From positions 1,178,001 through 1,242,000 of the forward strand of contig NZ_LR699553.1 of assembly GCF_902459535.1 (NCBI RefSeq): a stretch of 64,000 nucleotides of DNA, written 5' to 3'. Shown here one piece after another: positions 15,962 through 27,551 of the stretch. Position 1 is the first letter of the stretch. Every line of letters begins with the position of its first letter. The notes beneath the pieces are model-generated. The model had not been told where the DNA came from. It did not search any database and was given only the letters and a program-made list of their open reading frames with translations. The stretch is from Paraburkholderia dioscoreae (lineage in GTDB: Bacteria > Pseudomonadota > Gammaproteobacteria > Burkholderiales > Burkholderiaceae). The translations under genes were made by a program, and so were the position numbers.

Positions 15962-16669
15962 ATGACCGATCTATCCGCTTTTCCGATCACGAAGAAATGG
16001 CCTGCCGGGCATCCTGACCGGATTCAGCTCTACTCGCTGCCCACGCCCAATGGCGTGAAGGTGTCGATCATGCTCGAAGAGACGGGTTTGCCGTACGAGC
16101 CGCATCTCGTGCGCTTCGATACGAACGATCAGATGACGCCGGAGTTTCTGTCGCTCAATCCGAACAACAAGATTCCGGCGATCATCGATCCGAATGGGCC
16201 CGATGGCAAACCGCTGTCGTTATTCGAGTCCGGCGCGATCCTGATTTATCTCGCGGAGAAGAGCGGCCGGTTCATTCCGCAGAATGCCGCCGGACGCTAT
16301 GAAGCGATCCAATGGGTGATGTTCCAGATGGGCGGTATCGGGCCGATGTTCGGCCAGGTGGGTTTCTTCCACAAGTTCGCCGGCAAGGAATACGAAGACA
16401 AGCGTCCGCGCGATCGTTACATCGCCGAATCGATAAGACTGCTCGGCGTGCTGGATCGCCAACTCGAAGGACGCGAGTGGATTCTCGGCGATACCTACTC
16501 GATCGCCGATATCGCTACCTTCCCGTGGGTGCGTAATCTGATCGGGTTTTATGAGGCGGGCGACCTCGTCGGCATTCAGGATTTTCCGAATGTCACGCGC
16601 GCGCTGGCTGCGTTTGTCGCGCGCCCGGCCGTGGCAAAAGGATTGGAGATTCCGAAGCGTCCGTCGTAA
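15962..16669 (+). CDS. Glutathione S-transferase, Nu class (YfcG/Ure2p-like)
   Basis: 235 aa. Thioredoxin-fold N-terminal domain (~20-105) with the class-typical TPNG motif at the start of helix 1 (LPTPNGVKVSIMLEE), the cis-Pro NKIPAI and the glutathione-binding FESGAILIYLAEKSG. All-helical C-terminal domain from ~110 with YSIADIATFPWV. Nu-class enzymes such as YfcG reduce disulfides using bound glutathione and have organic peroxide activity. The ATG at 15962 has no strong ribosome site, but earlier starts add only non-conserved sequence. Stands alone. Confidence 0.9.
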   Translation: MTDLSAFPITKKWPAGHPDRIQLYSLPTPNGVKVSIMLEETGLPYEPHLVRFDTNDQMTPEFLSLNPNNKIPAIIDPNGPDGKPLSLFESGAILIYLAEKSGRFIPQNAAGRYEAIQWVMFQMGGIGPMFGQVGFFHKFAGKEYEDKRPRDRYIAESIRLLGVLDRQLEGREWILGDTYSIADIATFPWVRNLIGFYEAGDLVGIQDFPNVTRALAAFVARPAVAKGLEIPKRPS

Positions 16670-16906
16670 CGGGTTCACGCGGGCGGCCGAAAAATTTATC
16701 TCCGGCCGTGCCGCGACAAGGTCACACCAGTGGGTACGGCATCTCGTGCGGCGCGGGCCGCACATTCGTTACGAGGCCAAAATCCCACAATCGCCGTAAT
16801 GACGGTCATATTCGTTATACCAATAGTCATTGATTGTTTTTATCCGCCGGCTCGGCAAGGCATGGTAAGTTGCGCAATTGGAAACCCCTTTGCCGAGAGG
16901 TGGTTC

Positions 16907-17899
16907 ATGAATCTGGTTACGACGCTTCGCCGCGGGCACCTTCTGAAACACATCGATCTCTCCGGCGTCGGCCTGGAAATCGGGCCGTATGATCAGCCGA
17001 CCGTCTTCAAATCGGAAGCAGACGTGCGGTATCTGGACTGGAAAAACAAAGAGCAGCTGGTTCAGGAGTGCACGCACCCGGATATGGTCGTCGACATACC
17101 CGAAATCGATTATGTGGTTCATTCGAACCGGTACGGCGATTATATCGGCGATAAGTTCGACTACATTATCGCGAATCATGTGATGGAACATGCGCCGAAC
17201 ATGATTCAATGGTTATCCGATCTGTGCGACATGATGCAGCCTGGCGCAATCCTCTTTCTTGCGCTGCCGGACAAGAAGTTCAGTTTCGACAAATATCGTC
17301 AGGATACGGCGCTGAGCCATTTTGTGGCCGAGTATCTGGCCGGCGTCGAGGAAATTCCACGCGAGCATCAAATCGAATGCGAGATCTATTACGACGAAGC
17401 ATTCGTCAATATGCCGATGCATGTGTCGGACAAACTGGACATGAACCGTATCAAGGAGAAACTGAAGGCGCCTCCGCATGTCGGTATTCACAACCATGTT
17501 TTCGAAAGCGGTACGATCGTATCCAGGGTTTTGAAACCTATTCTCATGATGGGTTTCGTGGAATTCAATCTCGCCGATTTTGTGCCTGCGCGCGGAGAAA
17601 CCGGCGGAGAGATGATTATCGTCCTTCGCAAAGAACCCCCTCGCGTGGAACTCGCGACCGAGGAGTTTTACGGCGCTTCAGTGGGCACCGCGGATGCTAC
17701 GGGGCGGCTTGCCGAAGCCGAGAAAGCCCTCGCGGAATTGCGAGCGAGGCTTGCGGTGATGCAAGATGAGATTGCATCGAGGACTTCGACAATCAAGGCG
17801 CTCGAGTCGTCCACTTCCTGGCGAATCACCGCGCCGCTGCGTGCCGCGGTGACAAAATTACGCGAGCTTGGCTCGGGCGGGCGAAACATTTCGTATTGA
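16907..17899 (+). CDS. SAM-dependent methyltransferase of surface-polysaccharide type, with C-terminal coiled coil
   Basis: 330 aa from an ATG behind GAGAGG. An N-terminal class I methyltransferase fold has motif I LEIGPYDQPT (23-32) and a later YIIANHVMEH strand; the LEIGP form is common among methyltransferases in polysaccharide or glycan gene clusters. Residues ~265-305 are a predicted coiled coil (RLAEAEKALAELRARLAVMQDEI), ending with SSTSWRITAPLRA, a tail seen on many glycan-modifying enzymes. Substrate unknown. Base composition looks less G+C-rich than the window average, as do the dioxygenase and acyltransferase nearby, which hints at a transferred islet. Confidence 0.8.
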   Translation: MNLVTTLRRGHLLKHIDLSGVGLEIGPYDQPTVFKSEADVRYLDWKNKEQLVQECTHPDMVVDIPEIDYVVHSNRYGDYIGDKFDYIIANHVMEHAPNMIQWLSDLCDMMQPGAILFLALPDKKFSFDKYRQDTALSHFVAEYLAGVEEIPREHQIECEIYYDEAFVNMPMHVSDKLDMNRIKEKLKAPPHVGIHNHVFESGTIVSRVLKPILMMGFVEFNLADFVPARGETGGEMIIVLRKEPPRVELATEEFYGASVGTADATGRLAEAEKALAELRARLAVMQDEIASRTSTIKALESSTSWRITAPLRAAVTKLRELGSGGRNISY

Positions 17900-17991
17900 A
17901 GGCCCGTGTCGAAGCTGTTACTCGACCTTCGACAGCAGACTTCGGAATAGGGGGCGCTGATTCGGCGTGCGGCAGTCACACAGTCGGATTG

Positions 17992-18201
17992 TCAATGCAA
18001 ATCCCCGGGATTGCCGCCCATTGCCCGATAAAGATCGCGAACAAACTCTTCGCTGACGACGTCCCATTCCGGCGAGGCATAGAGAACGTCTTCGGGGTTC
18101 TTCTTGCCTTGTGCGCGGCGCAGGGTACGTACGGTCATTTCGAGGGCCATCGCCTCTTCATAGAGAGGGTGGCCGGGGCGGAGTCGGTCGTCGTTGTCCA
18201 T
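17992..18201 (-). CDS. Small acidic hypothetical protein
   Basis: 69 aa from the ATG at 18201 (a TTG nine codons earlier is also possible): MDNDDRLRPGHPLYEEAMALEMTVRTLRRAQGKKNPEDVLYASPEWDVVSEEFVRDLYRAMGGNPGDLH. Soluble, acidic, with protein-like amino-acid spacing. No domain recognised and no clear ribosome site. It lies on the opposite strand from the methyltransferase, 92 bases from its end. Confidence 0.5.
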   Translation of the reverse strand: MDNDDRLRPGHPLYEEAMALEMTVRTLRRAQGKKNPEDVLYASPEWDVVSEEFVRDLYRAMGGNPGDLH

Positions 18202-18469
18202 GCCTGATTTTCGGCAGCCGCCGAACAAACTTTAGATGCAGACCTTGCAGCTCGCCTTCACAAGCTGCGTAAAACGTGTCCGACTCAGGCTCCACCGGCC
18301 GAATGCTTGAGGCCGACCTGCGTGCAAACATGGCTTTGTCGGCACGAAGAGGCTCCCACCGGTTTCTCGGAAGGAAGTTCGAATGCCGACGCGTGCCACG
18401 GTTTGATTCTGCGAAGACGGAGAGTCTTTCGGCGAGATTGCGCCGCGCAGACGAATTGCGGGAAGCCGA

Positions 18470-19309
18470 TCAGGCAATCAACCGCTTGATTCTTCTGATT
18501 GCCTTCTTCCATCCCGTCAGTGCAGTGGGTACGGATTGAGGGCTGCGCCTGATCCAGAAAACCTCATTCTGCGGTTCGAGTCTGAACCTGGTTCGACTGT
18601 CCGCAGCGGTGTAATAGTGGAATACCAGCGATTTGCGAGTGCGACGGACATCATTGATCGGACCGCCGCCGTGAAGCAAATGTGCGTGCCAGATGAACAC
18701 GTCGCCTTTCTTCGCGGCGAAGCTTTGTTTCGTAAGCCCGCGCTCTTTCAACTGCGCGTCCATGTACGCGTGCCACGCGCCCATCTCTTCAGGGACCGAG
18801 TGATAGGTTCCGTTGCTGAATTTCCACTGCGGGATCAACTGGCTGCCCGGGTAGTATTCGAGCGGGCCGGCGTCTTCATGCACGTCTTCCAGCGCGACCC
18901 ACGACGCGAGTAGATGTCCGTGCGTCTGGGGCGTCATATAGATCGCGTCGACGTGGGGCGGCTGGGCGCTTCCTTTTTCGAAATACAGGCTGTTGCAAAG
19001 CGCTATCGGCGTGCCCATGCAATCGGAAAGGATTTTCGCGAGATCGGTGTCGATCGCGATATCCCGCACTGCCGGTGTGTTTAGATAAAGGTCGTTGACT
19101 TTCATGCGCGTCGTGCGGATCTGCTCAGGCGTGAGGCTGGAGAGCAGCTTACGTTCGTTTGTGTCGAGAACGTCTACGACGACATCGCGTGGGCGCGCCG
19201 CGATTTTTGCTTTAACTGCCGCTTGCACCGCGTCGATACGTTGTTCGGCAAAGAATTTCGGAAGAACCAGAAATCCGTCCCGTTCGAAGGTGGCTTTGTA
19301 GTTGGTCAT
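18470..19309 (-). CDS. Phytanoyl-CoA dioxygenase (PhyH) family protein
   Basis: 279 aa, non-haem Fe(II)/2-oxoglutarate-dependent oxygenase fold. Iron ligands are recognisable as H119-x-D121 (QPPHVDAIY) and the distal H213 in LLHGGGP; the downstream RRTRKSLVFHY supplies a candidate 2-oxoglutarate-binding arginine. PhyH enzymes hydroxylate many substrates, including fatty acyl chains and secondary metabolites; the substrate here is unknown. It sits among methyltransferase and acyltransferase genes, so a role in modifying a glycan or lipid is possible (inference). The C-terminus is basic (KKAIRRIKRLIA). No operon partner on its strand. Confidence 0.85.
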   Translation of the reverse strand: MTNYKATFERDGFLVLPKFFAEQRIDAVQAAVKAKIAARPRDVVVDVLDTNERKLLSSLTPEQIRTTRMKVNDLYLNTPAVRDIAIDTDLAKILSDCMGTPIALCNSLYFEKGSAQPPHVDAIYMTPQTHGHLLASWVALEDVHEDAGPLEYYPGSQLIPQWKFSNGTYHSVPEEMGAWHAYMDAQLKERGLTKQSFAAKKGDVFIWHAHLLHGGGPINDVRRTRKSLVFHYYTAADSRTRFRLEPQNEVFWIRRSPQSVPTALTGWKKAIRRIKRLIA

Positions 19310-19581
19310 ATGTGGATATTATTTTGTGGTCGCGCGCAGTTTACCCGATCCGGGCCGCGTCTGTCCGGGTGTGCAGGCGTGTCGTGAACGCTATTGGTTA
19401 ATCGCGCCTGGCGCCAGATAAGCCGCTCGTGGCTACGTCATATTCCGGCGATTCGGCGGATATTTTCGTCTGTACGTGAGTTGCTAATTTTGAATTGTGA
19501 CGGGCGTGTGGCAATTGGCAATTGACCAGATCGCGGGTATAGCGACGGACCGTATGGCGCCAACGAATCCGCGACGCTCGC
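19310..19581. other. Intergenic region, no gene seen
   Basis: About 270 bases, relatively A+T-rich for this chromosome, between the PhyH gene start and the terminator of the glycine-rich lipoprotein. Open frames here lack ribosome sites and protein-like composition. It should contain the PhyH promoter, but no clear -10/-35 pair was identified. Confidence 0.5.
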
Positions 19582-19607
19582 AAAAAGAGGCCGCATGAAG
19601 CGGCCTC
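19582..19607 (-). terminator. Terminator of the glycine-rich lipoprotein gene
   Basis: Perfect 8-bp stem GAGGCCGC / GCGGCCTC with a five-base loop. On the minus strand five T follow; A-runs on both sides make it potentially bidirectional. Confidence 0.85.
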
Positions 19608-19683
19608 AAAAAGATTTGTCACTTCGCGAGGCTGATATTGCCGGTGACGTTGATACGCTGCGACGAATGCAGGCTACGGCGCG

Positions 19684-19971
19684 TTAGCGCCCGTGACCAC
19701 CGCCTCCGCCGCCGTGTCCACCTCCATGCCCACCGCCGCGGCCGCCTTCCCAGCGTCCGCGCCCATGGTCCCATCCTCCATGGTGGTAGTCGCCGTGGTG
19801 GTAACCGCCGCCGCCACCACCGGCCCAGACATTGATAGTGCCATAGCCGTACGCCGGACCATAGTCCGGCCCGTAGGCGTATCCGGGATCGGCGTACCCG
19901 TAGCCGGCGGGATAGGCGACGCAACCCGATAAAACGGCCGCCAGACCAATGACTGCAATGAGCTTGAGCAT
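19684..19971 (-). CDS. Small glycine/histidine/tyrosine-rich lipoprotein
   Basis: 95 aa. A short signal peptide MLKLIAVIGLAAVLSGC ends in a lipobox (LSGC, Cys17). The mature part is low complexity: a GYGYADPGYAYGPDYGPAYGYG segment, then glycine-, histidine- and arginine-rich repeats (GGGYHHGDYHHGG, GGHGGGHGGGGGG). Strong ribosome site AAGGGGGT fixes the start. The His-rich tail could bind metal ions, but this is inference. Closed by its own terminator at 19582. Many Burkholderiaceae carry such glycine-rich envelope lipoproteins, of unknown role. Confidence 0.75.
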   Translation of the reverse strand: MLKLIAVIGLAAVLSGCVAYPAGYGYADPGYAYGPDYGPAYGYGTINVWAGGGGGGYHHGDYHHGGWDHGRGRWEGGRGGGHGGGHGGGGGGHGR

Positions 19972-20057
19972 GGTGTACCCCCTTAAAAGATCAGAGTGGG
20001 GACATGCGTCGAAGTTCGAGGGCAATTGTGTCCGCGGATTACCGCCTGTGAAGGCGC

Positions 20058-20073
20058 AGGCACGGACACTGCT
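20058..20073 (+). promoter_or_regulatory. Weaker sigma-54-like site before the acyltransferase gene
   Basis: AGGCACGGACACTGCT: GG at 20059-20060, 10 bases, GC at 20071-20072, good GGCACG box, but the -12 box is CTGC instead of TTGC. The predicted start would be about 20 bases before the GTG at 20103. Confidence 0.35.
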
Positions 20074-20102
20074 GATATGTCAAAATTTTTCGGGACATTA
20101 CA

Positions 20103-21194
20103 GTGCCGGCTCAAAAAATCGATTCGCTTACGTCGTTGCGGTTTTTTGCTGCGGGCATGGTGGTTGTTTTCCACACCCGCCGCGAATTCGGCTATTTCGG
20201 CCTCGCTGAACACCTGGCGCTCACGCAAGCCGTGTCCCTCTTTTTCGTTCTGTCTGGCTATATCCTCGCCCACACCCACAGAACGATCACCTCAAGGTCG
20301 GATCTCTACATCTTTTATATCAAGCGGTTGGCTAGGATTTGGCCTCTTCACCTCGTCGGCGCCGCGGCGGCAGCGTGGCTGATCCATTACGAGGGTGGGT
20401 CGGTTGGCAGCTCTGCGGCAATCCTCAACGTGCTGCTGCTGCATGCATGGTCACCCGACATCGCCACGTACTTCTCTTTGAATGGAGTCTCATGGAGCTT
20501 GTCCGATGAGGCCTTTTTCTATGCGGTTTTCCCATTGCTGATCTGGCGGGTGAATGCCACGTGGGCGGTCAAGCTCGCGGGAACGATACTCGTCACGGCT
20601 GCAATGCTGGTCGCCTTCGAGAACATGGGCCGCCCGCTTATGCTGTGGTCCGCGTACATTTCGCCGATAACCAGACTGAGCGAATTCATGATGGGCATCG
20701 CTGCCTATCAACTACGGGGCACACTTCGGAATGCCATTGAAGGTGGTTGGCGCGCGAGCGCGTTCGAGATCGGCGCTGTGCTGATTGCCGTGTCAGCGAT
20801 CTGGGCAGCCGATCTCAGGGTTGTCTCGGATCTACCCTTCCCTCTGAGCAAGCCCGTTGCAATCTGGCTTTCCAATTGTGGTGCGGGTGTTCTGTTTGCT
20901 CTGCTGATAGCCGTGTTCGCGCTGGAAGACGGCGGCCTGTCTCGCCTTCTTCAAGCGCGGCTTCTCATTTATCTTGGTGAGATCAGCTTTGCTTTGTACG
21001 TGGTGCATCAACTCGTCTTGCGGTTTGCGGAGGACCACGGGTATATGGCGCAGAGCTACCCGGTTGCGGCCAAGGCTGCCTTGTACTGGTTGGCGGCTAT
21101 CGCGGTCGCGGCAGCGGCTCATCATCTGATAGAGATTCCCGTCCAGAGACTGGTCTTGTCGCGGCTCGCAATCCGGCGCGGCGTGGTGGTGTAG
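20103..21194 (+). CDS. Acyltransferase 3 family membrane protein (OafA/YrhL type)
   Basis: 363 aa, about ten hydrophobic segments. Family marks: an N-terminal SLTSLRFFAAGMVVVFH with the conserved catalytic-type histidine (H24 in VVFH), FFVLSGYIL, the basic loop FYIKRLARIWPLH, WSLSDEAFFYAVFPLL and, near the end, YLGEISFALYVVHQ. Such inner-membrane enzymes O-acetylate or otherwise acylate glycans exposed on the surface. GTG start. Together with the methyltransferase and dioxygenase it suggests decoration of an exported polysaccharide or lipid, though no glycosyltransferase or flippase is next to it. Confidence 0.9.
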   Translation: MPAQKIDSLTSLRFFAAGMVVVFHTRREFGYFGLAEHLALTQAVSLFFVLSGYILAHTHRTITSRSDLYIFYIKRLARIWPLHLVGAAAAAWLIHYEGGSVGSSAAILNVLLLHAWSPDIATYFSLNGVSWSLSDEAFFYAVFPLLIWRVNATWAVKLAGTILVTAAMLVAFENMGRPLMLWSAYISPITRLSEFMMGIAAYQLRGTLRNAIEGGWRASAFEIGAVLIAVSAIWAADLRVVSDLPFPLSKPVAIWLSNCGAGVLFALLIAVFALEDGGLSRLLQARLLIYLGEISFALYVVHQLVLRFAEDHGYMAQSYPVAAKAALYWLAAIAVAAAAHHLIEIPVQRLVLSRLAIRRGVVV

Positions 21195-21254
21195 GCGGCT
21201 ATCGTCTGATTGTGTTCGGCGTGCGCGGGGTATGGATTGACGATGCCGCGGCGA

Positions 21255-21374
21255 TTACTTTTCGACGATTGGTTCAAGTTCCCATTGACCGCCGAAGCGA
21301 TGGATGATCCTGGCTTCATATTCCTCTTTCGTGTCCGAAGGTTCGGCCATTTTCAACACGCGATCCTTATGCAT
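21255..21374 (-). CDS. Possible very small protein (39 or 31 aa)
   Basis: From the ATG at 21374 it encodes 39 aa; from the internal ATG at 21350, behind AAGGATCG, 31 aa: MAEPSDTKEEYEARIIHRFGGQWELEPIVEK split after 20 residues as MAEPSDTKEEYEARIIHRFG and GQWELEPIVEK. Acidic start, amphipathic middle, no stop-rich or repetitive character. Its upstream end overlaps the stop of another small frame (21367-21567). No family known to me; offered as a candidate because the region otherwise has no gene. Confidence 0.35.
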   Translation of the reverse strand: MHKDRVLKMAEPSDTKEEYEARIIHRFGGQWELEPIVEK

Positions 21375-21567
21375 CCGCAGCGCTCATGTCCCGATGTGGT
21401 TTAAGAACGGAAAGAGGTTTTTTCGGTGGGCTGACGTAAATGTTTGGAACTGCTTTGATCAGAATACTTTTGGGCGCAGGCAGCGTGATGAAATCGATAG
21501 CAATGATAGACGCGAGCGTGATCGCGAGAATCAGTTTGCTGCGATGCAAATCGAGGCCGAGCGGCAA
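21367..21567 (-). CDS. Possible small single-pass membrane protein
   Basis: 66 codons from a TTG: a hydrophobic segment KLILAITLASIIAIDFITLP near the N-terminus, then a basic, proline-containing tail (SPPKKPLSVLKPHRDMSAADA). The first half has G/C-ending codons like true genes. No ribosome site is visible and the start codon is weak, so it may instead be a gene remnant. It overlaps the start of the tiny frame at 21255-21374. Confidence 0.3.
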   Translation of the reverse strand: MPLGLDLHRSKLILAITLASIIAIDFITLPAPKSILIKAVPNIYVSPPKKPLSVLKPHRDMSAADA

Positions 21568-21672
21568 GGCAGGCCTGGCGTGCGGTAGCTAAGCGGCACT
21601 TCTGGGGATATCCGTACCGATATCCCCAACTAGTCGGGCTTGTGTTGGGCGAACGGGGGCAACGACGACAGC

Positions 21673-21707
21673 AAAAAGCCCCGCAGCGCAAGGCATACGG
21701 GGCTTTT
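21673..21707 (-). terminator. Terminator downstream of tRNA-Arg
   Basis: Stem AGCCCCG / CGGGGCT (21677-21683, 21698-21704) with a 14-base loop and A/T runs on both sides, so it can act in both directions. On the minus strand it ends the tRNA transcript. Confidence 0.8.
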
Positions 21708-21741
21708 CTGGGCAAATCTGGGTGACGCTGGGAAGCTTCTT

Positions 21742-21816
21742 GGTCCCCCTGACAGGAATCGAACCTGTATCTAGCGCTTAGGAGGCACTTGTTCTATCCA
21801 TTGAACTACAGGGAGA
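21742..21816 (-). tRNA. tRNA-Arg (anticodon CCT)
   Basis: Complete cloverleaf on the minus strand: acceptor CTCCCTG / CAGGGGG (one G-T pair) with T8-A9, D stem GTTC/GAAC, anticodon stem AGTGC/GCGCT around loop CTCCTAA (anticodon CCT), short variable loop, T stem ACAGG/CCTGT with TTCGATT loop, discriminator A and genome-encoded CCA. It reads AGG codons, which are rare in G+C-rich genomes. No duplicated 3' end was found to its left, so no sign of a tRNA-integrated element here. Confidence 0.95.
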
Positions 21817-22069
21817 GGACCAAACCGCAATAATCGCCGCAATCGCGCTGCCGGACAAGCTCCGCGAGGATCGGGAGCAGTCCGGATTCACCAGCGAGCG
21901 CAGAGTATATCAAACACGCCCGAACGCGAGGAGGGCTGCATTCGGACTGCATGCGCCACCCGAATCCCACAAACCAAACGGCCCAGCAAGCATATAGCCT
22001 GCTGGGCCGCGCGAACCGCCGGCTGCGCAAACCATCAACGCCGCGCTCCGGCAACCCGATCAGTGCGCC
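21817..22069. other. Intergenic region, no gene seen
   Basis: About 250 bases between the tRNA and the rubredoxin gene (both on the minus strand), which should contain the tRNA promoter. No convincing protein frame or hairpin with a T-run was found. Confidence 0.4.
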
Positions 22070-22261
22070 TCAGAACTCCACCACCGCAAATTCGGCTTTG
22101 CCCACGTCGCACAGCGGGCAGCGCCAGTCTTCGGGAATCGCGGCAAAGCGCGTGCCTGGCGCGATGCCTTCCTCTGGCAGGCCTTCTTCCTCGTTGTAGA
22201 TCCAGCCGCAAATCAGGCAGACCCAGCTCTTATATTCAGTCACTTCAATTACTTCGCTCAC
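22070..22261 (-). CDS. Rubredoxin
   Basis: 63 aa one-iron electron carrier. The four cysteine ligands are C15/C18 (WVCLICGWIYNEEEG) and C48/C51 (DWRCPLCDVGK), with conserved GLPEEGIAPGTRF between. Cytoplasmic; passes single electrons to oxygenases or peroxide/superoxide-reducing enzymes. GTG start behind GGAAAAGAG. Stands alone here; in many proteobacteria rubredoxin lies near hemL/thiE-type genes or alkane hydroxylase, but none is adjacent, so the partner is unknown. Confidence 0.95.
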   Translation of the reverse strand: MSEVIEVTEYKSWVCLICGWIYNEEEGLPEEGIAPGTRFAAIPEDWRCPLCDVGKAEFAVVEF

Positions 22262-22598
22262 GACGTACTCTTTTCCAGTTCAATGCAATGATCCGCCCAG
22301 TCTGCCCCTTTTTTGGGCGCGGCGGCGACCCGCAATATTACCGGAATTTGTCAATCCGGCAGAAAACTACCCACGCGGCAGCGCCGCAAACCGCCCGGCA
22401 CGTCCGGGGATAAACTCGGAATCCAGTAGATGAACCGCGTCACACACTGCGTGTATGCTCTGATCCGCTGCTGATCCCTTGGACCGGCGCTCCGGGCGCC
22501 CCGCATGAATTGCGACGATCGGCCTCAGCCTACTGAGGGCGCCGTCGTCGCCAGCATGGCTCGCGCATGACTCTCGTTTCCCAACAAGGAGAAAAACG
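22262..22598. other. Intergenic region between divergent genes, no gene seen
   Basis: About 340 bases between the divergent rubredoxin and DUF4399 genes, likely holding both promoters. No clear promoter hexamers, inverted repeat or small gene could be supported. Confidence 0.4.
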
Positions 22599-23000
22599 AT
22601 GTTCAAAAACACATGGTTGGCCGGTACGGTACTGGCCGGATTGCTCGCCGTATCCGGCGTGGCGCAGGCGGCAAGCGTGTCGTTCGTCCAGCCGGCGGAC
22701 GGCGCGACCGTCAGCAATCCCGTCCACGTCGTGTTCGGTGTCGACGGCATGAAGATCGCGCCGGCAGGCACGATGACGGAAGGCACGGGCCACCATCATC
22801 TGCTGGTGGACGGCAAGCCGCTGCCGAAGGGCGAGGTGATCCCCGCGAACGACAAGTCGCTGCACTTCGGCAAGGGCCAGACCGAGACCGATCTGACGCT
22901 GCCGCCGGGCGACCACACGCTGACGCTGCAATTCGGCGACGGCGCACATCGTTCGTATGGCCCGGAAATGAGCAAGACCATCACGGTGCACGTGAAGTAA
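22599..23000 (+). CDS. Periplasmic DUF4399 domain protein
   Basis: 133 aa. Sec signal peptide MFKNTWLAGTVLAGLLAVSG ending VAQA with cleavage near residue 24. The mature domain matches DUF4399: VSFVQPADGATVSNPVHVVFGVDGM..., GTGHHHLLVDG (conserved histidine cluster), ...LTLPPGDHTLTLQFGDGAHRSYGP. An Ig-like beta fold is likely and the HHH motif suggests metal binding, but no function is established. Start behind AAGGAG. Single gene in a gap of ~600 bases. Confidence 0.88.
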   Translation: MFKNTWLAGTVLAGLLAVSGVAQAASVSFVQPADGATVSNPVHVVFGVDGMKIAPAGTMTEGTGHHHLLVDGKPLPKGEVIPANDKSLHFGKGQTETDLTLPPGDHTLTLQFGDGAHRSYGPEMSKTITVHVK

Positions 23001-23193
23001 TCCGCCGCACGAGACGGCCGGGCGCGCGCGAAGGCGCTCCGGCCGGGCCAGCAGGCTTCTGCGCCATCCGCACCGGGTTTATCCGTGTCCGGCAAGCCAG
23101 CCATTCGGCCTATCTCTTCCGGCAGACAGGCAGCCGCCCCTGCGCCCGGTACAATGGGCAGTTCCGACTCATCGCTGTCTTCTCCAATTCTCC

Positions 23194-25131
<1,938 letters not shown>

Positions 25132-25423
25132 GGCGCCGGCGCGGCGCGGGATCGAGCGGCGCCGCGGCCGCGCCTTATCCGGACGGCCAATCCCACGTGT
25201 CGTGAATTGCCGCGCGGATCGAAATCAGTAAAATACCCCGCGAACAGGCTTCCCCGGCGTTCGCACCGGCGTCGACGTTGCCCGCACTGGCTTCACGCAG
25301 GGCCGGCTTCGGGCCGCCGTCGAGCGCGCCACCGGGAAGCCATGCGACAAACAGCTTGCCCGCACCACGGGCACCCCACCTAACCCCATTGTTTCGTTTC
25401 GCTTTTTTTGAAAACTCAACGCA
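25132..25423. other. Intergenic region upstream of parE, no gene seen
   Basis: About 290 bases after uup. An A+T-rich stretch with a seven-T run (around 25403-25409) lies just before the DnaA-box-like cluster at 25424. No small gene is supported. Confidence 0.4.
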
Positions 25424-25458
25424 TTGTCCACGGACCTGTCCACAGCTCCTGTGGACAA
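25424..25458. promoter_or_regulatory. Cluster of three DnaA-box-like 9-mers before parE
   Basis: TTGTCCACG (25424-25432), CTGTCCACA (25436-25444) and, on the minus strand, TTGTCCACA (25450-25458); the consensus is TTATCCACA and TTGTCCACA is a known functional form in G+C-rich bacteria. The last two form a perfect inverted repeat GTCCACAG-CTC-CTGTGGAC. The cluster ends 28 bases before the parE ATG. Confidence 0.5.
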
Positions 25459-25485
25459 CGATGAACCGACGCACCCGAGTCAACC

Positions 25486-27471
<1,986 letters not shown>

Positions 27472-27551
27472 GCGCGCGCATAGAGAATCACGCGCGCATG
27501 GATATTGAAAACGCACGGCAACTTCACGCCAAACACGGATACGGAATCTAG

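Noticed and set aside
19398..19622. 74-codon minus-strand frame beside the glycine-rich lipoprotein gene
   Set aside because: Contains the lipoprotein terminator, no ribosome site, and an unconvincing product.
16907..21816. Genomic island integrated at tRNA-Arg
   Set aside because: No integrase and no duplicate of the tRNA 3' end found to the left; the islet is described only by content and composition.
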